From Anaerolineales bacterium (GTDB lineage: Bacteria; Chloroflexota; Anaerolineae; Anaerolineales; Villigracilaceae): a stretch of DNA of 64,000 bases. A program made the translations under genes and the position numbers. The notes beneath the pieces were generated by a model. It worked only from the letters and a program-made list of their open reading frames with translations. It searched no databases and was not told where the DNA came from. This document shows positions 36,781 to 46,109 of this stretch, in pieces (the first letter of the stretch is position 1; every line of letters starts with the position of its first letter). Location of the stretch: contig JACZJC010000078.1 of assembly GCA_014860745.1 (NCBI GenBank), forward strand, positions 62,001 to 126,000, read 5' to 3'.

Positions 36781-36789
36781 TGACGCACC

Positions 36790-37251
36790 TCACAATTCAT
36801 TGTCAATGTCATTATACGTCCAATACCTGTTGACAAAGAAATTCCAGAGCATAACGATACCCACTGCCGCCGCGAGGGTGAGGTTTTTTGCGTAAAATTC
36901 CGCGCTGGCATAGGAGGAGTGAAATGAGCTTTCGAAGAATCGCAGCAAGGGCGGCTCGAGATAGTGCAGGGTGGGGATGCGGATGGCCACGCCTGCGAGG
37001 TTGACAAGGAAAAACATGCCAAGCTGACCCAATAAGGGGCGTGAACGCGATTCCGGGTAGGTCCATAACCGGTTCCAGGTGAAGTTGTTGACCACGGCGC
37101 AGGTAAACGAAATTGTGCCTGCCATAACGAGGGATGTATCCATATTGTGAGAGAGCAGGTTCATGACCCCAAAATCGATCACTGCGCCGAGCGCGCCGAC
37201 TGTGGCGAATTTTATGAATCGGCTGCGTTCTTTACGGTCTGTAAGGATCAT
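36790..37251 (-). CDS. GtrA family membrane protein
   Basis: A 153-residue protein with four membrane segments. It shows [23 protein letters not shown] near residue 12, [21 protein letters not shown] near residue 48, and [11 protein letters not shown] at the end, all hallmarks of GtrA. These proteins take part in translocating polyprenyl-linked sugars for surface polysaccharides. It overlaps the UXS-like gene by 4 bases, which ties sugar nucleotide supply to export of lipid-linked sugars. Confidence 0.9.
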   Translation of the reverse strand: MILTDRKERSRFIKFATVGALGAVIDFGVMNLLSHNMDTSLVMAGTISFTCAVVNNFTWNRLWTYPESRSRPLLGQLGMFFLVNLAGVAIRIPTLHYLEPPLLRFFESSFHSSYASAEFYAKNLTLAAAVGIVMLWNFFVNRYWTYNDIDNEL

Positions 37252-38207
37252 TCAAGACCCAGCTTTTGTTTAAAGAATGGGATGGTGCGGCGGATTCCCT
37301 CCTCCAAATCCACATTTGGAGACCAATTCAAAATTTCGCGGGCGCGAGTAATATCGGGCTGACGCCGCTGCGGGTCGCGCGCACTTCTGGAATTTTCTTC
37401 GAAAACAATGCCTGCCTTGTTGCCGGTAATTTTGTTGATGACCTCTGCAAATTGCAGGATGGACATTTCGATGGGGTTGCCAATATTAACGGGGAGGTGC
37501 TCGTCCGAATAAAGCAGTTTGACTATGCCGTCTACAAGATCGTCCACAAAGCAGAAGGAGCGGGTCTGGCCTCCGTCACCATAGACGGTAAGGGGTTGTC
37601 CCAATAAAGCCTGCTTGAGCAGGTTCGGCAGGGCGCGGCCATCTTCGAGATCCATGCGCGGTCCGTAGGTGTTGAAAATGCGCACAATGCTGGTGTTCAC
37701 ATTGTGGAAGCGGTGATATGCCATGGTCAAAGATTCGGCAAAGCGTTTGGCTTCATCGTACACAGCGCGCGTGCCAACCGGGTCCACATTGCCTGCGTAG
37801 GATTCGGTCTGCGGATGCACTTCAGGGTCGCCGTAAATTTCGCTGGTGGAGGCAAGCAGGAAGCGTGCATTTTGAACGCGGGCAATGCCGAGACAGTTAT
37901 GTGTGCCGAGCGCCCCGGCTTTCATGGTTTGAATGGGCAAATTGAAATAGCCTGATTTCGATTGCGGGTTAGGGCTGGCGGGGGAGGCGAAATGCAGGAT
38001 CGCATCCACCTTGCCGGGCACAAAAATATAATTGGAAACGTCGCGCTTGTAAAATTCAAAATGCTCGTTGCTGGCAAGATGTGCGATATTGTCCGGGCTC
38101 CCTGTGATGAAGTTATCGATGCCGATGACGTGATGTCCATCGGCTAGTAAGTGGTCACAAAGATGAGAACCAAGAAACCCTGCCGCCCCAGTGATTAAAA
38201 TTCGCAT
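37248..38207 (-). CDS. NAD-dependent epimerase/dehydratase, UDP-glucuronate decarboxylase-like
   Basis: A 319-residue extended SDR starting MRILITG behind AGAGG. The NAD-binding GAAGFLGSH lies at residues 7-15; [21 protein letters not shown] near residue 122 and YDEAKRFAE (catalytic YxxxK) near residue 148 match UDP-xylose synthase. [18 protein letters not shown] and [11 protein letters not shown] follow. The likely reaction is oxidative decarboxylation of UDP-glucuronate to UDP-xylose in the cytoplasm; a related sugar epimerase is possible. Linked to GtrA by a 4-base overlap. Confidence 0.85.
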   Translation of the reverse strand: MRILITGAAGFLGSHLCDHLLADGHHVIGIDNFITGSPDNIAHLASNEHFEFYKRDVSNYIFVPGKVDAILHFASPASPNPQSKSGYFNLPIQTMKAGALGTHNCLGIARVQNARFLLASTSEIYGDPEVHPQTESYAGNVDPVGTRAVYDEAKRFAESLTMAYHRFHNVNTSIVRIFNTYGPRMDLEDGRALPNLLKQALLGQPLTVYGDGGQTRSFCFVDDLVDGIVKLLYSDEHLPVNIGNPIEMSILQFAEVINKITGNKAGIVFEENSRSARDPQRRQPDITRAREILNWSPNVDLEEGIRRTIPFFKQKLGLE

Positions 38208-38226
38208 TACATTTTCCTCTTTCATT

Positions 38227-39813
38227 TTATTTCCAGTCGATTTTACTTAATAGCCCATCGCCAGTAACCTGGTAGGCTTCGCTGCTGCCGCTGTCGATCA
38301 ACCAAAGATTGCCCTGGTAGATGACGGCAATAAAATCTTTCTCCTGACCGTCGATCTTTCCGGGCGCCCAAACGGGAGTTTGAGGTTCGATGCCGTTCAA
38401 ATCACTGGGAGGGAAGAGTATTTTTTTGTTCGACCCATCGCGGTCCATCACCAGCAGCCGGTATCGGCTTGTGTCACTTTGCTCGATAAAAATGGACTGC
38501 AAATAGGCTACCTGATAATTCTTTTCGCTTCCATTTGCATCGATGGGTGAGACGGACGGATAGGCGAACATACCTGTCGATCGGATCAGTGTTACCGTCG
38601 CTTCATTGCTGAACGAGGCGGCGGAGAGGTCGAAATAGGGTGACTCCTCGCTTGAAATGGGCGGCTGGGCTGGCGCGTGGCTTACAAAATATAAACTGCC
38701 GCCATCCGCACCCCATGCAAGAGGGGGAATCCACGCCCAATCACTGTGGGTGTTCAGAGGCGTGATTTCAAGCAATGGCTTCAAGTAACCGCCATCCTGG
38801 TCAACAAGACCGATGCCATCGGGACGGGAATAAGCCAGCACGCCGCTCGGCGAATACGCAAAGGACATTCCCCACCACCCATACACGCCGCCGGAGTTTG
38901 CGCTCAACAACCTGCGCGGGCTGCCACCAGTGATACTGACGCGGTATAAGTCGTTATTCGCCTGCCAGCCCGGGGCAGCGTTGCGAGGCTCTACTGTCGA
39001 ATAGGCTACAGAGTTTGTTCCGGGAATCCACGAAGCGAAGTGCACAACATTGGAGGCCTGTAATGAGATCAATTTCGGGTCGAGGTTTTTGGTGCGAACT
39101 GCCCAGAGGGTATTGATTTCCTCATCGGCAGTTTTTTTTGATTTTCGGGTGAAAACCAGATATTCACCGTTGGGCGAAAGGGTGAATATGCGCCCGTCCA
39201 AATCGCCGGTACTGACAATGACGCGGCGATTCGCAGTGGAACCTTCCATGATCCAGGCATTGCCGCCTGCGAGATAGGCAATCGTGCCAGGGATGTTGAA
39301 GGGAGTAAAGGAAGATTGCGCGCCGACCATGACGATCTCAGGCAGCGCCTCTTTGATCACTAGTGTCTTTACCTCCGATTTACTGATTTCCACTTTGTCT
39401 TCGAGGATTCTGCGGTAGGTGACTTCTTCCAATCCGTTGACGCCTGCCTGTACAAGCCTTGTTTCGCCTTCAGTAAGAGTTTCATTGCGGATGATCTGTC
39501 TTTCAAATGGAACGACAATCTCCTCGGTTTCAAAGACTTCCTCTACGCGGGTCAGGGTGACAATATCGCCTGCGCTAAGGATCGTATAGTAGGGTGGTTC
39601 GCTGCGGTCCATGCTGCCGGGTAAGATGCCTGCGATTTGGAGGGCTTGTGTAACGGTGCTGCCCGCCGATATGCTGATATCGCGGGTTGTGCCGTCAGCG
39701 TTGATGGTGATAACGATTTCTTCACCGATCTGCGGGGACCGGCAGGCAGCGATCAGCGTGGCAAATGATAGCAGCACGAAGAGCAGGCGCGGGCGGAGTC
39801 CGAGGCGGGGCAT
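38227..39813 (-). CDS. Lipoprotein with ubiquitin-like DUF348, G5 domain and beta-propeller
   Basis: A 528-residue protein with a lipoprotein signal (lipobox LIAAC, Cys near residue 24). Residues 33-65 ([29 protein letters not shown]) look like the DUF348 beta-grasp module of YabE/Rpf-type proteins. Residues about 92-170 form a G5 domain ([46 protein letters not shown]). The remaining 350 residues repeat strands typical of TolB/WD40-like propellers ([42 protein letters not shown]). It is probably a cell-surface protein that binds wall glycans. Confidence 0.8.
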   Translation of the reverse strand: MPRLGLRPRLLFVLLSFATLIAACRSPQIGEEIVITINADGTTRDISISAGSTVTQALQIAGILPGSMDRSEPPYYTILSAGDIVTLTRVEEVFETEEIVVPFERQIIRNETLTEGETRLVQAGVNGLEEVTYRRILEDKVEISKSEVKTLVIKEALPEIVMVGAQSSFTPFNIPGTIAYLAGGNAWIMEGSTANRRVIVSTGDLDGRIFTLSPNGEYLVFTRKSKKTADEEINTLWAVRTKNLDPKLISLQASNVVHFASWIPGTNSVAYSTVEPRNAAPGWQANNDLYRVSITGGSPRRLLSANSGGVYGWWGMSFAYSPSGVLAYSRPDGIGLVDQDGGYLKPLLEITPLNTHSDWAWIPPLAWGADGGSLYFVSHAPAQPPISSEESPYFDLSAASFSNEATVTLIRSTGMFAYPSVSPIDANGSEKNYQVAYLQSIFIEQSDTSRYRLLVMDRDGSNKKILFPPSDLNGIEPQTPVWAPGKIDGQEKDFIAVIYQGNLWLIDSGSSEAYQVTGDGLLSKIDWK

Positions 39814-39832
39814 GTCGGGTATAATCCAGCCG

Positions 39833-40399
39833 CTATTTGATTCGTCCTATCAACGTCATGATCCCGTCTGCAATGGTGATCGATTCAATCCGGAAACCAA
39901 CGGCCACTGGGCCGAGCGTTCCTGTGAAGGCTTCGGCGATGATGGCGTTCATAGCGGTGTTGATACCTTGCGGGGCGGGCAGTGGGCCGAAATCTGCCGA
40001 GACGATCTCGATCTTCGGCTGGCCTGTCACTTCATCAATGCCCACGTTCATGGTGATCAGGATATTGGCGTTGAACATGCCGCGTGTGACCTTCCCGTAC
40101 ATTTGCATTTGACCGTTGCGAAGCAGCACCTGCGGCTCGGCGAAGGGCGGGTTGGTTTGTGATTGCAATTTCTCGGTCATGTAGGAAGTAAGCTGGCTTT
40201 CGGTGATCTGAAATGTGACGATGCCGGTTTCTGCGCCGGCGAGGAAAGCCTGTTCGATTTGCGTCCGCATGTTTTGTACTTCATTGGGTGAGTATGGGAT
40301 GCTCTCTATGGGATAATCCGGCCCCCCGACAAAAATGGAACAGGCCAGCGATGCGAACGCCAATGAAATGAAGAATAGATTAAGCTTTGATGGTTTCAT
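39833..40399 (-). CDS. Predicted lipoprotein, unknown function
   Basis: About 188 residues from MKPSKLN, with a lipoprotein signal ending FASLAC. An ATG two codons upstream is an alternative start. The mature part has a helix (NEVQNMRTQIEQAFLAG) and then alternating strands, including GIVTFQITESQLTSYM and VLLRNGQMQMYGKVTRG, that suggest a lipid-binding-like beta sheet. No named family is recognised. It is divergent from scpB and 19 bases upstream of the G5/propeller lipoprotein gene, so the two lipoproteins likely form one transcript. Confidence 0.7.
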   Translation of the reverse strand: MKPSKLNLFFISLAFASLACSIFVGGPDYPIESIPYSPNEVQNMRTQIEQAFLAGAETGIVTFQITESQLTSYMTEKLQSQTNPPFAEPQVLLRNGQMQMYGKVTRGMFNANILITMNVGIDEVTGQPKIEIVSADFGPLPAPQGINTAMNAIIAEAFTGTLGPVAVGFRIESITIADGIMTLIGRIK

Positions 40400-40450
40400 G
40401 ATCATATCTTTTGGTTTGTAATTAAATTTTTTGAGCGGAGTAATTATAGC

Positions 40451-41020
40451 ATGAGCGACTCTCAATCCACCTCCAGTGCCGAATTCAGCCTCGCGGCAAA
40501 ATTAGAGGCAATCTTGTTCGTTTCTGCCGAACCGGTTGCCGTGGTGCAGCTTGCCACTACATTGGATGTGACTCCGTCGGTGATAGAGCGCGGACTAAAA
40601 GAACTGGACGATTCACTTCTAACTCGCGGCCTGCGCCTGCAACGAAATGCCGGGCGTGTGCAACTGACGACAGCCCCGGAACTCGCCGCGCTGGTAGAGC
40701 ATTTTCTCGGTCTCGAAGCGGTCACCCATCTGAGCCGCGCCGCGCTGGAAACCCTGGCGATCATTGCTTATCAGCAGCCTGTCACCCGTCCGCAAGTGGA
40801 TTCGATCCGTGGGGTGAACAGCGACGCAATGATGAAAAGTCTGCTGGGAAAAGGCCTCATTCAGGAAGCAGGCCGCACCGATGGCCCGGGCCGTCCGATT
40901 TTGTACTCTACCACGGCGGAATTCTTGCAGCATTTCGGTTTAAGCTCAATTATCGAGTTGCCGCCGCTCGCCGTTCCAATGGATGGGGATGCCGAGCCTG
41001 CAGAATTGTTGAAAGGGTAG
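40451..41020 (+). CDS. scpB: Segregation and condensation protein B
   Basis: A 189-residue ScpB with two winged-helix domains: EAILFVSAEPVAVVQLATTLDVTP at the N-terminus, then LRLQRNAGRVQLTTAPELAALVEHFLG, and LSRAALETLAIIAYQQPVTRPQVDSIRGVN, the family signature. ScpB joins ScpA and SMC in the condensin complex that organises the chromosome. scpA, usually just upstream, is not found in this window. GGAG precedes the ATG at 10 bases. Its stop is 8 bases from the rluB start. Confidence 0.93.
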   Translation: MSDSQSTSSAEFSLAAKLEAILFVSAEPVAVVQLATTLDVTPSVIERGLKELDDSLLTRGLRLQRNAGRVQLTTAPELAALVEHFLGLEAVTHLSRAALETLAIIAYQQPVTRPQVDSIRGVNSDAMMKSLLGKGLIQEAGRTDGPGRPILYSTTAEFLQHFGLSSIIELPPLAVPMDGDAEPAELLKG

Positions 41021-41028
41021 TGAATTTT

Positions 41029-41901
41029 ATGCAGGAAAGATTGCAAAAATTACTCGCCCAGGCCGGGTACGGTTCCCGCCGCGCCTGTGAAGTGTTCATC
41101 ATCGAAGGGCGCGTCCGCGTCAATGGCAAGGTGGCAGAACTTGGACAGAAGGCTGACCTTTCCATTGATAAAGTCACCATCGATGGAAAAGCCCTGCCCA
41201 GGGCGGAGTCTTTAACTTATATTGCACTGTATAAACCACGCAACGTGCTTTCCGCTGTCGAAGGTCCGGATGACCGCCAAACTGTGCGGGATTTGATACC
41301 GGTGGAAGGTCATCTTTACCCGGTAGGCCGCCTGGATTTTGACTCCGAAGGCCTGATCCTGATGACCAACGACGGCGAGTTGACCAATAAATTGACCCAT
41401 CCGCGCTATGGGCATGAGAAAGAATATCGCGTGCTGGTGGCGCGCCGTCCCGACGAAAAACAGTTGGATGCCTGGCGCCGGGGAATCATTCTGGAGGATG
41501 GAGACAAAACCCAGCCTGCGGAAGTAAATTTCCTTTCTTCATCCGGCAAAGGTGCGTGGATTCGCGTTGTTATGGGCGAAGGAAAAAAACGCCAGATCCG
41601 TGAAGTGGGGAGACTGCTGGGTTTACCGGTGGTGAAGATCATCCGCCTGCGGATTGGCACGTTGAAATTAGGCAGCCTTAAACCCCGCCAATGGCGGTAT
41701 CTCACTGAAGATGAAATTTCTGAATTGAAGGGGGAGTCGGTTCCCAAGCTCAGTGATAGGAATCGAGGCAAACGGCCGGGGTTGAAAGGTGACGTTAATC
41801 GTCAGACTGAACAAAAAACGCGCCGAATGAAACCTGAGTTCAAAGGCGGGCGGGATAATCGATCTGATCGAAAAACAGGAAAGAAAAGAAATACAAGGTG
41901 A
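41029..41901 (+). CDS. rluB: 23S rRNA pseudouridine synthase (RluB/RsuA family)
   Basis: About 290 residues from MQERLQKLLAQAG; a GTG at 41020 overlapping the scpB stop is an alternative. An S4 RNA-binding domain (GYGSRRACEVFIIEGRVRVNG) precedes the synthase domain, with the catalytic Asp in VGRLDFDSEGLILMTNDGEL near residue 105 and RQIREVGRLLGLPVVKI near residue 195. A basic, Arg/Lys-rich tail of about 50 residues (NRGKRPGLKGD, KTGKKRN) is an extension that may bind RNA. Pairing with scpB is a common bacterial gene order. Confidence 0.9.
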   Translation: MQERLQKLLAQAGYGSRRACEVFIIEGRVRVNGKVAELGQKADLSIDKVTIDGKALPRAESLTYIALYKPRNVLSAVEGPDDRQTVRDLIPVEGHLYPVGRLDFDSEGLILMTNDGELTNKLTHPRYGHEKEYRVLVARRPDEKQLDAWRRGIILEDGDKTQPAEVNFLSSSGKGAWIRVVMGEGKKRQIREVGRLLGLPVVKIIRLRIGTLKLGSLKPRQWRYLTEDEISELKGESVPKLSDRNRGKRPGLKGDVNRQTEQKTRRMKPEFKGGRDNRSDRKTGKKRNTR

Positions 41902-41941
41902 AAGATAAAACCGCTGCCTCTTGGCAGCGGTTTTATCTTTT
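41901..41941. terminator. Bidirectional intrinsic terminator
   Basis: GATAAAACCGCTGCC (41904-41918) pairs perfectly with its complement (41923-41937) around TCTT, with T-runs on both strands. It closes the scpB-rluB transcript and, on the other strand, the CBS-ACT gene. Confidence 0.92.
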
Positions 41942-41950
41942 GGCTATCAA

Positions 41951-42592
41951 TCAGCTTTGCCGAATATCCCAAAACTTATTCACAATTTTATCAAGCGATT
42001 TCTTCACATTCTCTTTCGTGATTCCGGTCACTTTGAAGGTAAGCACACTGGCACTGGGGTCGTCGCCGGAGAATATTCCAAGCGCAATGAAGTTTCCGCC
42101 CGCATCGGCGATGGCTTTGCTGACCTTGGCAAGCAGGCCGGGCTTGTTGTCGATCACAGCAGTGACGCGCAAAGCTTTTGTACGGGCGCCCATCAGCTCG
42201 AGTAGGATTTTGAACAGGTCAGTTTCTGTGATGATGCCGACGACTTTGCCGTTGCGCAGGACAGGCACGCCGCCAATCTTGAGGTCCGCCATGATACGGG
42301 CGGCTTCCTCGATGGGCGTGTTCACATCAATGGTCTTTACCTTCTTGCTCATCACTTGTTTTACGGTCACTTTGCTGATGAGATAATTCATCTCCCACAC
42401 GCTTAAGCTGGTGACGGTGGAGGGGGATGCATTCAGCAGGTCGTTTTCGGATACGATACCGACTAACTTTCCGTCTTTGATGACGGGCGCGCGGCGGATA
42501 TGTTCCTTCTTGAACATTGCCAACGCGTCATGAATCGAAGTTTCAGGCGAAAGGGTAATAACTGGGTGGGACATTCTATCACCGACAAACAT
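41951..42592 (-). CDS. CBS domain pair with ACT domain protein
   Basis: A 213-residue protein. Two CBS motifs occupy about residues 1-125 (VGDRMSHPVITLSPETSIHDALAMF, HIRRAPVIKDGKLVGIVSENDLL; VKQVMSKKVKTIDVNTPIEEAARIM, KIGGVPVLRNGKVVGIITETDLF). The C-terminus (LRVTAVIDNKPGLLAKVSKAIADAGGNFIALG) is an ACT domain. Such proteins sense adenine nucleotides and amino acids; the AcuB-like architecture suggests a regulatory role, but no target is visible nearby. GGAGG precedes the ATG. Confidence 0.88.
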   Translation of the reverse strand: MFVGDRMSHPVITLSPETSIHDALAMFKKEHIRRAPVIKDGKLVGIVSENDLLNASPSTVTSLSVWEMNYLISKVTVKQVMSKKVKTIDVNTPIEEAARIMADLKIGGVPVLRNGKVVGIITETDLFKILLELMGARTKALRVTAVIDNKPGLLAKVSKAIADAGGNFIALGIFSGDDPSASVLTFKVTGITKENVKKSLDKIVNKFWDIRQS

Positions 42593-42846
42593 TTTGCCTC
42601 CAAATATGTTGAAAAATCATTTCGTGAAATTTGTTACAAACTTATTATAAACAGAACTTGAGAAATAGATGTCACTAATTCGGAGTGAAAAAGGTCACTT
42701 TATAGCGAATATGTCATTGCAAAGGCTGCGGCCGATCAGCCGCGTACTTGCTTATTGCTGAGTCTCAAGACTCGGCTCGCAAATATTACCTGGTATTGTG
42801 GAGGCAACTTTGCCGAAACTTCGTCACTTTGCAGCGACCTGAACAG
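42593..42846 (-). promoter_or_regulatory. Intergenic region upstream of the CBS-ACT gene
   Basis: A minus-strand TATAAT (42644-42649) lies 52 bases upstream of the CBS-ACT start, followed by a TTTGTTACAAA inverted repeat (42630-42640). A -35 box is not clear. The right part holds small hairpins (CTGCGGC/GCCGCG near 42730; GAGTCT/AGACTC near 42761) and TGTCATTGCAAAGG at 42712-42725, which matches 13 of 14 bases of the left arm of the repeat at 4491. No gene is seen. Confidence 0.45.
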
Positions 42847-44205
42847 TCACTTGGAAAACTCTTTCATTACCCGCACCATATGTTTGGCATGCTGCACATA
42901 CAGGTCAATGCGGATGTTTTCGTTGGGGGCGTGGGCTTTTGTATCAGGGTAGCCGAGACCCATCGTCACAACGGGCAGGCCCAGGTCATGCACGAACGGG
43001 TAGCTGGGTCCCGAACCACCGATCATCGGCACGATCTCCATCTTCGCATCGTAAATTTCCTCTGCCGTGTCCACCACAATTTTTACAAAGGGGTCATCTG
43101 GGTTTGTGCGCGCGGCTGGCTCGCCACCAAGGAAATCGATCTTCACATCGCTAAACCCTTCTGCATCGAGATGTGCGCGAAGTTTTTTCAAGATGTCTTC
43201 AGGTTTTTGATTTGGCACAAGCCGGAAATCCACTTTGGCAGATGCAAACGCCGGCTGCACGGTCTTCGAGCCGGGTCCTTGATAACCACTGGTAAGTCCG
43301 CAGATGGTGCAGGTGGGTACGAAGACTTCTTCCATCTTCAGATCGGTGCCGCCCGTGAGACCTTTGATGAATCCCTTTGCGCCGTAACGGGTCTTGTATT
43401 CATCGGCAACATCGGGAAGCGCATCCATTAATTCCCGGTCCCTTGCGGATGGAGGAACAACATCGTCATAAAAGCCGGGGATGCGAATCCGCTCATCGAC
43501 TCCTTTCAAGCTGGCCAGTGCCCAAGTGAGTCTCCACGCTGCGTTGGGCAGGATGCTGCCACCCAATCCCGAATGGACGTCTGTTTCAAGCGATGTAACC
43601 GACAGCTCGACATAACAAATGCCGCGCAGGCCGAGGTACTGCATGGGCTTGTCACGATGGTCCACGCCGCCGAATTCCCAAATGCAGGCATCTGCTTTCA
43701 ACAGTGCGAGGTTTTCCTTGATGAAACCGTGCAAGTGGACGCTGGAAGTTTCCTCCTCGCCCTCGACGATGAATTTGATGTTGCATGGCAGGTCGCCTTC
43801 ATTTTTGAGTATTGCGTCAATGGCATGCAAACGGGAGGTGAGGTGACTCTTGTCGTCGCTTACGCCGCGCCCGTACATCTTTCCATTTCGGATTTGCGGT
43901 TCGAAGGGCGGGCTTTCCCATAATTCCAGGGGTTCGGGCGGCTGCACATCGTAATGGTTATAGATGAGCAGGGTTTTGTCGCTTTTGCCTTTACGTTCAC
44001 CAAATACAACCGGTGCTCCATCCGTCGCCATGACTTGGGCTTTGAAACCGCGCCTCTCGAGCATTTCCTTTACGATCGCGGCGCATTCCTTCAAACCCAA
44101 ATTTTGCGCGCTGATGCTTGGCTGGGAGACATACCGCTTGAGTTCCTCGAGACTTTTATCGAGGTTTTTGTCGATATAGGAATCCAGTTTGTCGTAGTTG
44201 CTCAT
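42847..44205 (-). CDS. M20 family metallopeptidase (dipeptidase)
   Basis: A 452-residue M20/ArgE/DapE enzyme. The metal ligands are visible in LLIYNHYDVQPPEP (His-x-Asp) near residue 80, YGRGVSDDKSHL near residue 113, and FIVEGEEETSS (Glu-Glu catalytic pair) near residue 148; a dimerisation domain follows (LETDVHSGLGGSILPNAAWRL). GGSGPSYPFVHDLGLPVV and GLGYPDTKAHAPNE near the C-terminus give the remaining ligand. It hydrolyses dipeptides or related amides in the cytoplasm. AGGAG precedes the ATG. Confidence 0.9.
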   Translation of the reverse strand: MSNYDKLDSYIDKNLDKSLEELKRYVSQPSISAQNLGLKECAAIVKEMLERRGFKAQVMATDGAPVVFGERKGKSDKTLLIYNHYDVQPPEPLELWESPPFEPQIRNGKMYGRGVSDDKSHLTSRLHAIDAILKNEGDLPCNIKFIVEGEEETSSVHLHGFIKENLALLKADACIWEFGGVDHRDKPMQYLGLRGICYVELSVTSLETDVHSGLGGSILPNAAWRLTWALASLKGVDERIRIPGFYDDVVPPSARDRELMDALPDVADEYKTRYGAKGFIKGLTGGTDLKMEEVFVPTCTICGLTSGYQGPGSKTVQPAFASAKVDFRLVPNQKPEDILKKLRAHLDAEGFSDVKIDFLGGEPAARTNPDDPFVKIVVDTAEEIYDAKMEIVPMIGGSGPSYPFVHDLGLPVVTMGLGYPDTKAHAPNENIRIDLYVQHAKHMVRVMKEFSK

Positions 44206-44221
44206 TCTTTCTCCTTTTTGA

Positions 44222-44917
44222 TTATTTATAGAAACCAGCGATCCAGTCTATCGAATATGCGCCAGCAAAGGCGAACAATGCCATTTTGATGATCTGCCCG
44301 ACCCAGCAAAAAAGCAGGAATCGCCAAAGTTTCATCTTCGCCATGCCCGCCGCCACCCCTGCAATATCGAAAAACGGGTTTGGAATGGCGGATAACACCA
44401 AAATAGCCCAGCCTCCGTATTTTTCGATCCACGGGTGGATTTTGTTATAGATATCCGTCCGCTCTACAACCGCCTGCCCACTGAAGCCTGCCAGATAACC
44501 CGAAAGTTCGCCGATGGCACCGCCTGTCCCTGCCGCAAACGCGACTCCAAGTGGGTTGAAGATACTTCCCATCGCAAAAACGACTGCCACGCCCGGAGCA
44601 GGCAAAAAGACAGTAGCGTTGGCCATCAGGGCAATGAGGAAAATACCGGGATATCCATAGGCGGCAAAATCTTCCACACGGTCACGTATGCTATAGATGT
44701 AAACCGTGATGCCGATCACAGCGGCAATCGCCAACAGACGAAGGAAATTTGTGGTTATATGGCTGGCAGGTTTTTGGGGTTGAAGGTTTCTGGAAGATAA
44801 AGTTACAGGTTCTTTTTTTGTCGCTTGATTCCTGACTTTTCTTTCTTTGGGCTTTATACCTTTGGGCTTTTTAACCTTTGAACCTGCCAGCCCCTTAACT
44901 TTCTTCGATGGTGACAC
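44222..44917 (-). CDS. VTT (SNARE-associated/DedA-like) membrane protein
   Basis: The frame from GTG gives 231 residues. The first 55 residues are basic and low in complexity ([15 protein letters not shown]) and derive from an AAGCCCAAAG-type repeat, so the true start may lie further in, near residue 60 (a TTG in LRLLAIAAV). The core is a VTT domain: [48 protein letters not shown], and [30 protein letters not shown] proteins act in lipid scrambling or transport. It overlaps the end of the cyclophilin gene by 23 bases. Confidence 0.75.
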   Translation of the reverse strand: MSPSKKVKGLAGSKVKKPKGIKPKERKVRNQATKKEPVTLSSRNLQPQKPASHITTNFLRLLAIAAVIGITVYIYSIRDRVEDFAAYGYPGIFLIALMANATVFLPAPGVAVVFAMGSIFNPLGVAFAAGTGGAIGELSGYLAGFSGQAVVERTDIYNKIHPWIEKYGGWAILVLSAIPNPFFDIAGVAAGMAKMKLWRFLLFCWVGQIIKMALFAFAGAYSIDWIAGFYK

Positions 44918-45404
44918 GGATAATCTTCACTGCCGGGGCATTGACGTTGCCCGGGTCGCGTTCGGGAATGGACATTAATACATCCTCGCCTTCCACAACC
45001 TGACCAAAGACACTGTGCTTGCCATTTAGATGAGGGGTGGGTCCGTGCGTGATGAAGAACTGCGAGCCGTTCGTGCCCGCTCCTGCATTTGCCATCGAAA
45101 GGATTCCCCGTTTGTCATGTTTCAAGCTGGGGTGGAATTCATCCTGGAATTTATAACCGGGTCCACCGCGGCCGGTGCCGGTCGGATCGCCGCCCTGCAC
45201 CATGAAATTTCCGATCACGCGGTGGAAGATGACGCCATCGTAAAACCCCTCGCGCGCAAGGAACACAAAACTATTCACCGTGACCGGGGTCTTGTCCGCG
45301 AACAGCTCAATGACCATCGTGCCGTTGTCGGTTTCCATGTGTGCTTTGTAAAGTTTCTTCGGGTCGATCTGCATTGCGGGTGGGGTGCTCCATTGTTTCG
45401 TCAT
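44895..45404 (-). CDS. Cytoplasmic cyclophilin-type peptidyl-prolyl isomerase
   Basis: A 169-residue single-domain cyclophilin starting MTKQWSTPP behind AAGGAGAGAG; a longer frame would overlap udk. It contains [27 protein letters not shown] with catalytic Arg in FHRV, and [25 protein letters not shown]. It speeds cis-trans isomerisation of X-Pro bonds. Unlike its membrane-anchored paralogue at 26943 it has no hydrophobic anchor. It follows udk with a 10-base gap. Confidence 0.92.
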   Translation of the reverse strand: MTKQWSTPPAMQIDPKKLYKAHMETDNGTMVIELFADKTPVTVNSFVFLAREGFYDGVIFHRVIGNFMVQGGDPTGTGRGGPGYKFQDEFHPSLKHDKRGILSMANAGAGTNGSQFFITHGPTPHLNGKHSVFGQVVEGEDVLMSIPERDPGNVNAPAVKIIRVTIEES

Positions 45405-45414
45405 TACTCTCTCC

Positions 45415-46038
45415 TTATTTAAGTAGGGTTTCAATTCTTGCTACAACCATATCCAAGGCGGCAATGTTATGCCCGCCTTCCGGGATGATCACATCTGCAT
45501 AGCGCTTGGAAGGTTCCACAAATTCCAGGTGCATGGGTCGTACGGTGGTCAGGTATTGTTTGATGACCGACTCGGTGGTGCGTCCCCGGTCGGTGATGTC
45601 GCGGTGCAAACGGCGGATGAATCGAACATCCGCATCTGCGTCGACATAGATTTTTACATCAAATAATTTTCGTAGTTCAGGTTCCACAAAAATCAACACC
45701 CCTTCAACGATGATTACCCCGCGCGGCGCCACGGCGAAGGTTTGCCCGGTGCGGCTGTCAGCCGAGAAATCGTAGATCGGGACTTCAACAGGCTGAAGGT
45801 TACGTAATGATTCGATGTGTTTAATCAGCAATTCCGTATCCAGTGAGTTCGGGTGGTCAAAGTTGACATCCCGACGCAGAATGGGCGGCAAGCCTTTCAG
45901 ATCCTTATAGTAGGAATCGTGTTGGAGATATGCAATCCGGTCGGGACCAACGCGATTAAGAATCTCCTGCGCGACAGTTGTTTTTCCAGATCCCGACCCG
46001 CCCGCGATGCCAATGACTAAAGGAAAGGACTGACTCAT
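45415..46038 (-). CDS. udk: Uridine kinase
   Basis: A 207-residue P-loop kinase, full length for Udk. Walker A is [17 protein letters not shown] near residue 10; [11 protein letters not shown] near 37 and [12 protein letters not shown] near 58 are the nucleoside-binding stretches; [17 protein letters not shown] near 140 is the lid. It phosphorylates uridine and cytidine with ATP or GTP for pyrimidine salvage. A terminator separates it from the thioredoxin gene upstream. Confidence 0.93.
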   Translation of the reverse strand: MSQSFPLVIGIAGGSGSGKTTVAQEILNRVGPDRIAYLQHDSYYKDLKGLPPILRRDVNFDHPNSLDTELLIKHIESLRNLQPVEVPIYDFSADSRTGQTFAVAPRGVIIVEGVLIFVEPELRKLFDVKIYVDADADVRFIRRLHRDITDRGRTTESVIKQYLTTVRPMHLEFVEPSKRYADVIIPEGGHNIAALDMVVARIETLLK

Positions 46039-46061
46039 GTTTGAGATTATAGCCGATGAAA

Positions 46062-46094
46062 GAAAAAACGGCTCCGGGTGACCTGGAGCCGTTT
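46062..46094 (-). terminator. Terminator of the thioredoxin-DUF2892 gene
   Basis: On the minus strand AAACGGCTCC (46094-46085) pairs with GGAGCCGTTT (46075-46066), followed by a T-run ending near 46062. It separates the thioredoxin gene from udk. Confidence 0.85.
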
Positions 46095-46109
46095 GCCCGC
46101 GAAGGATAT

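Noticed and set aside
42726-42780. Possible tRNA-like fold in the CBS-ACT upstream region
   Set aside because: Several small stems are present, but no T-loop GTTCRA motif and no acceptor stem were found.
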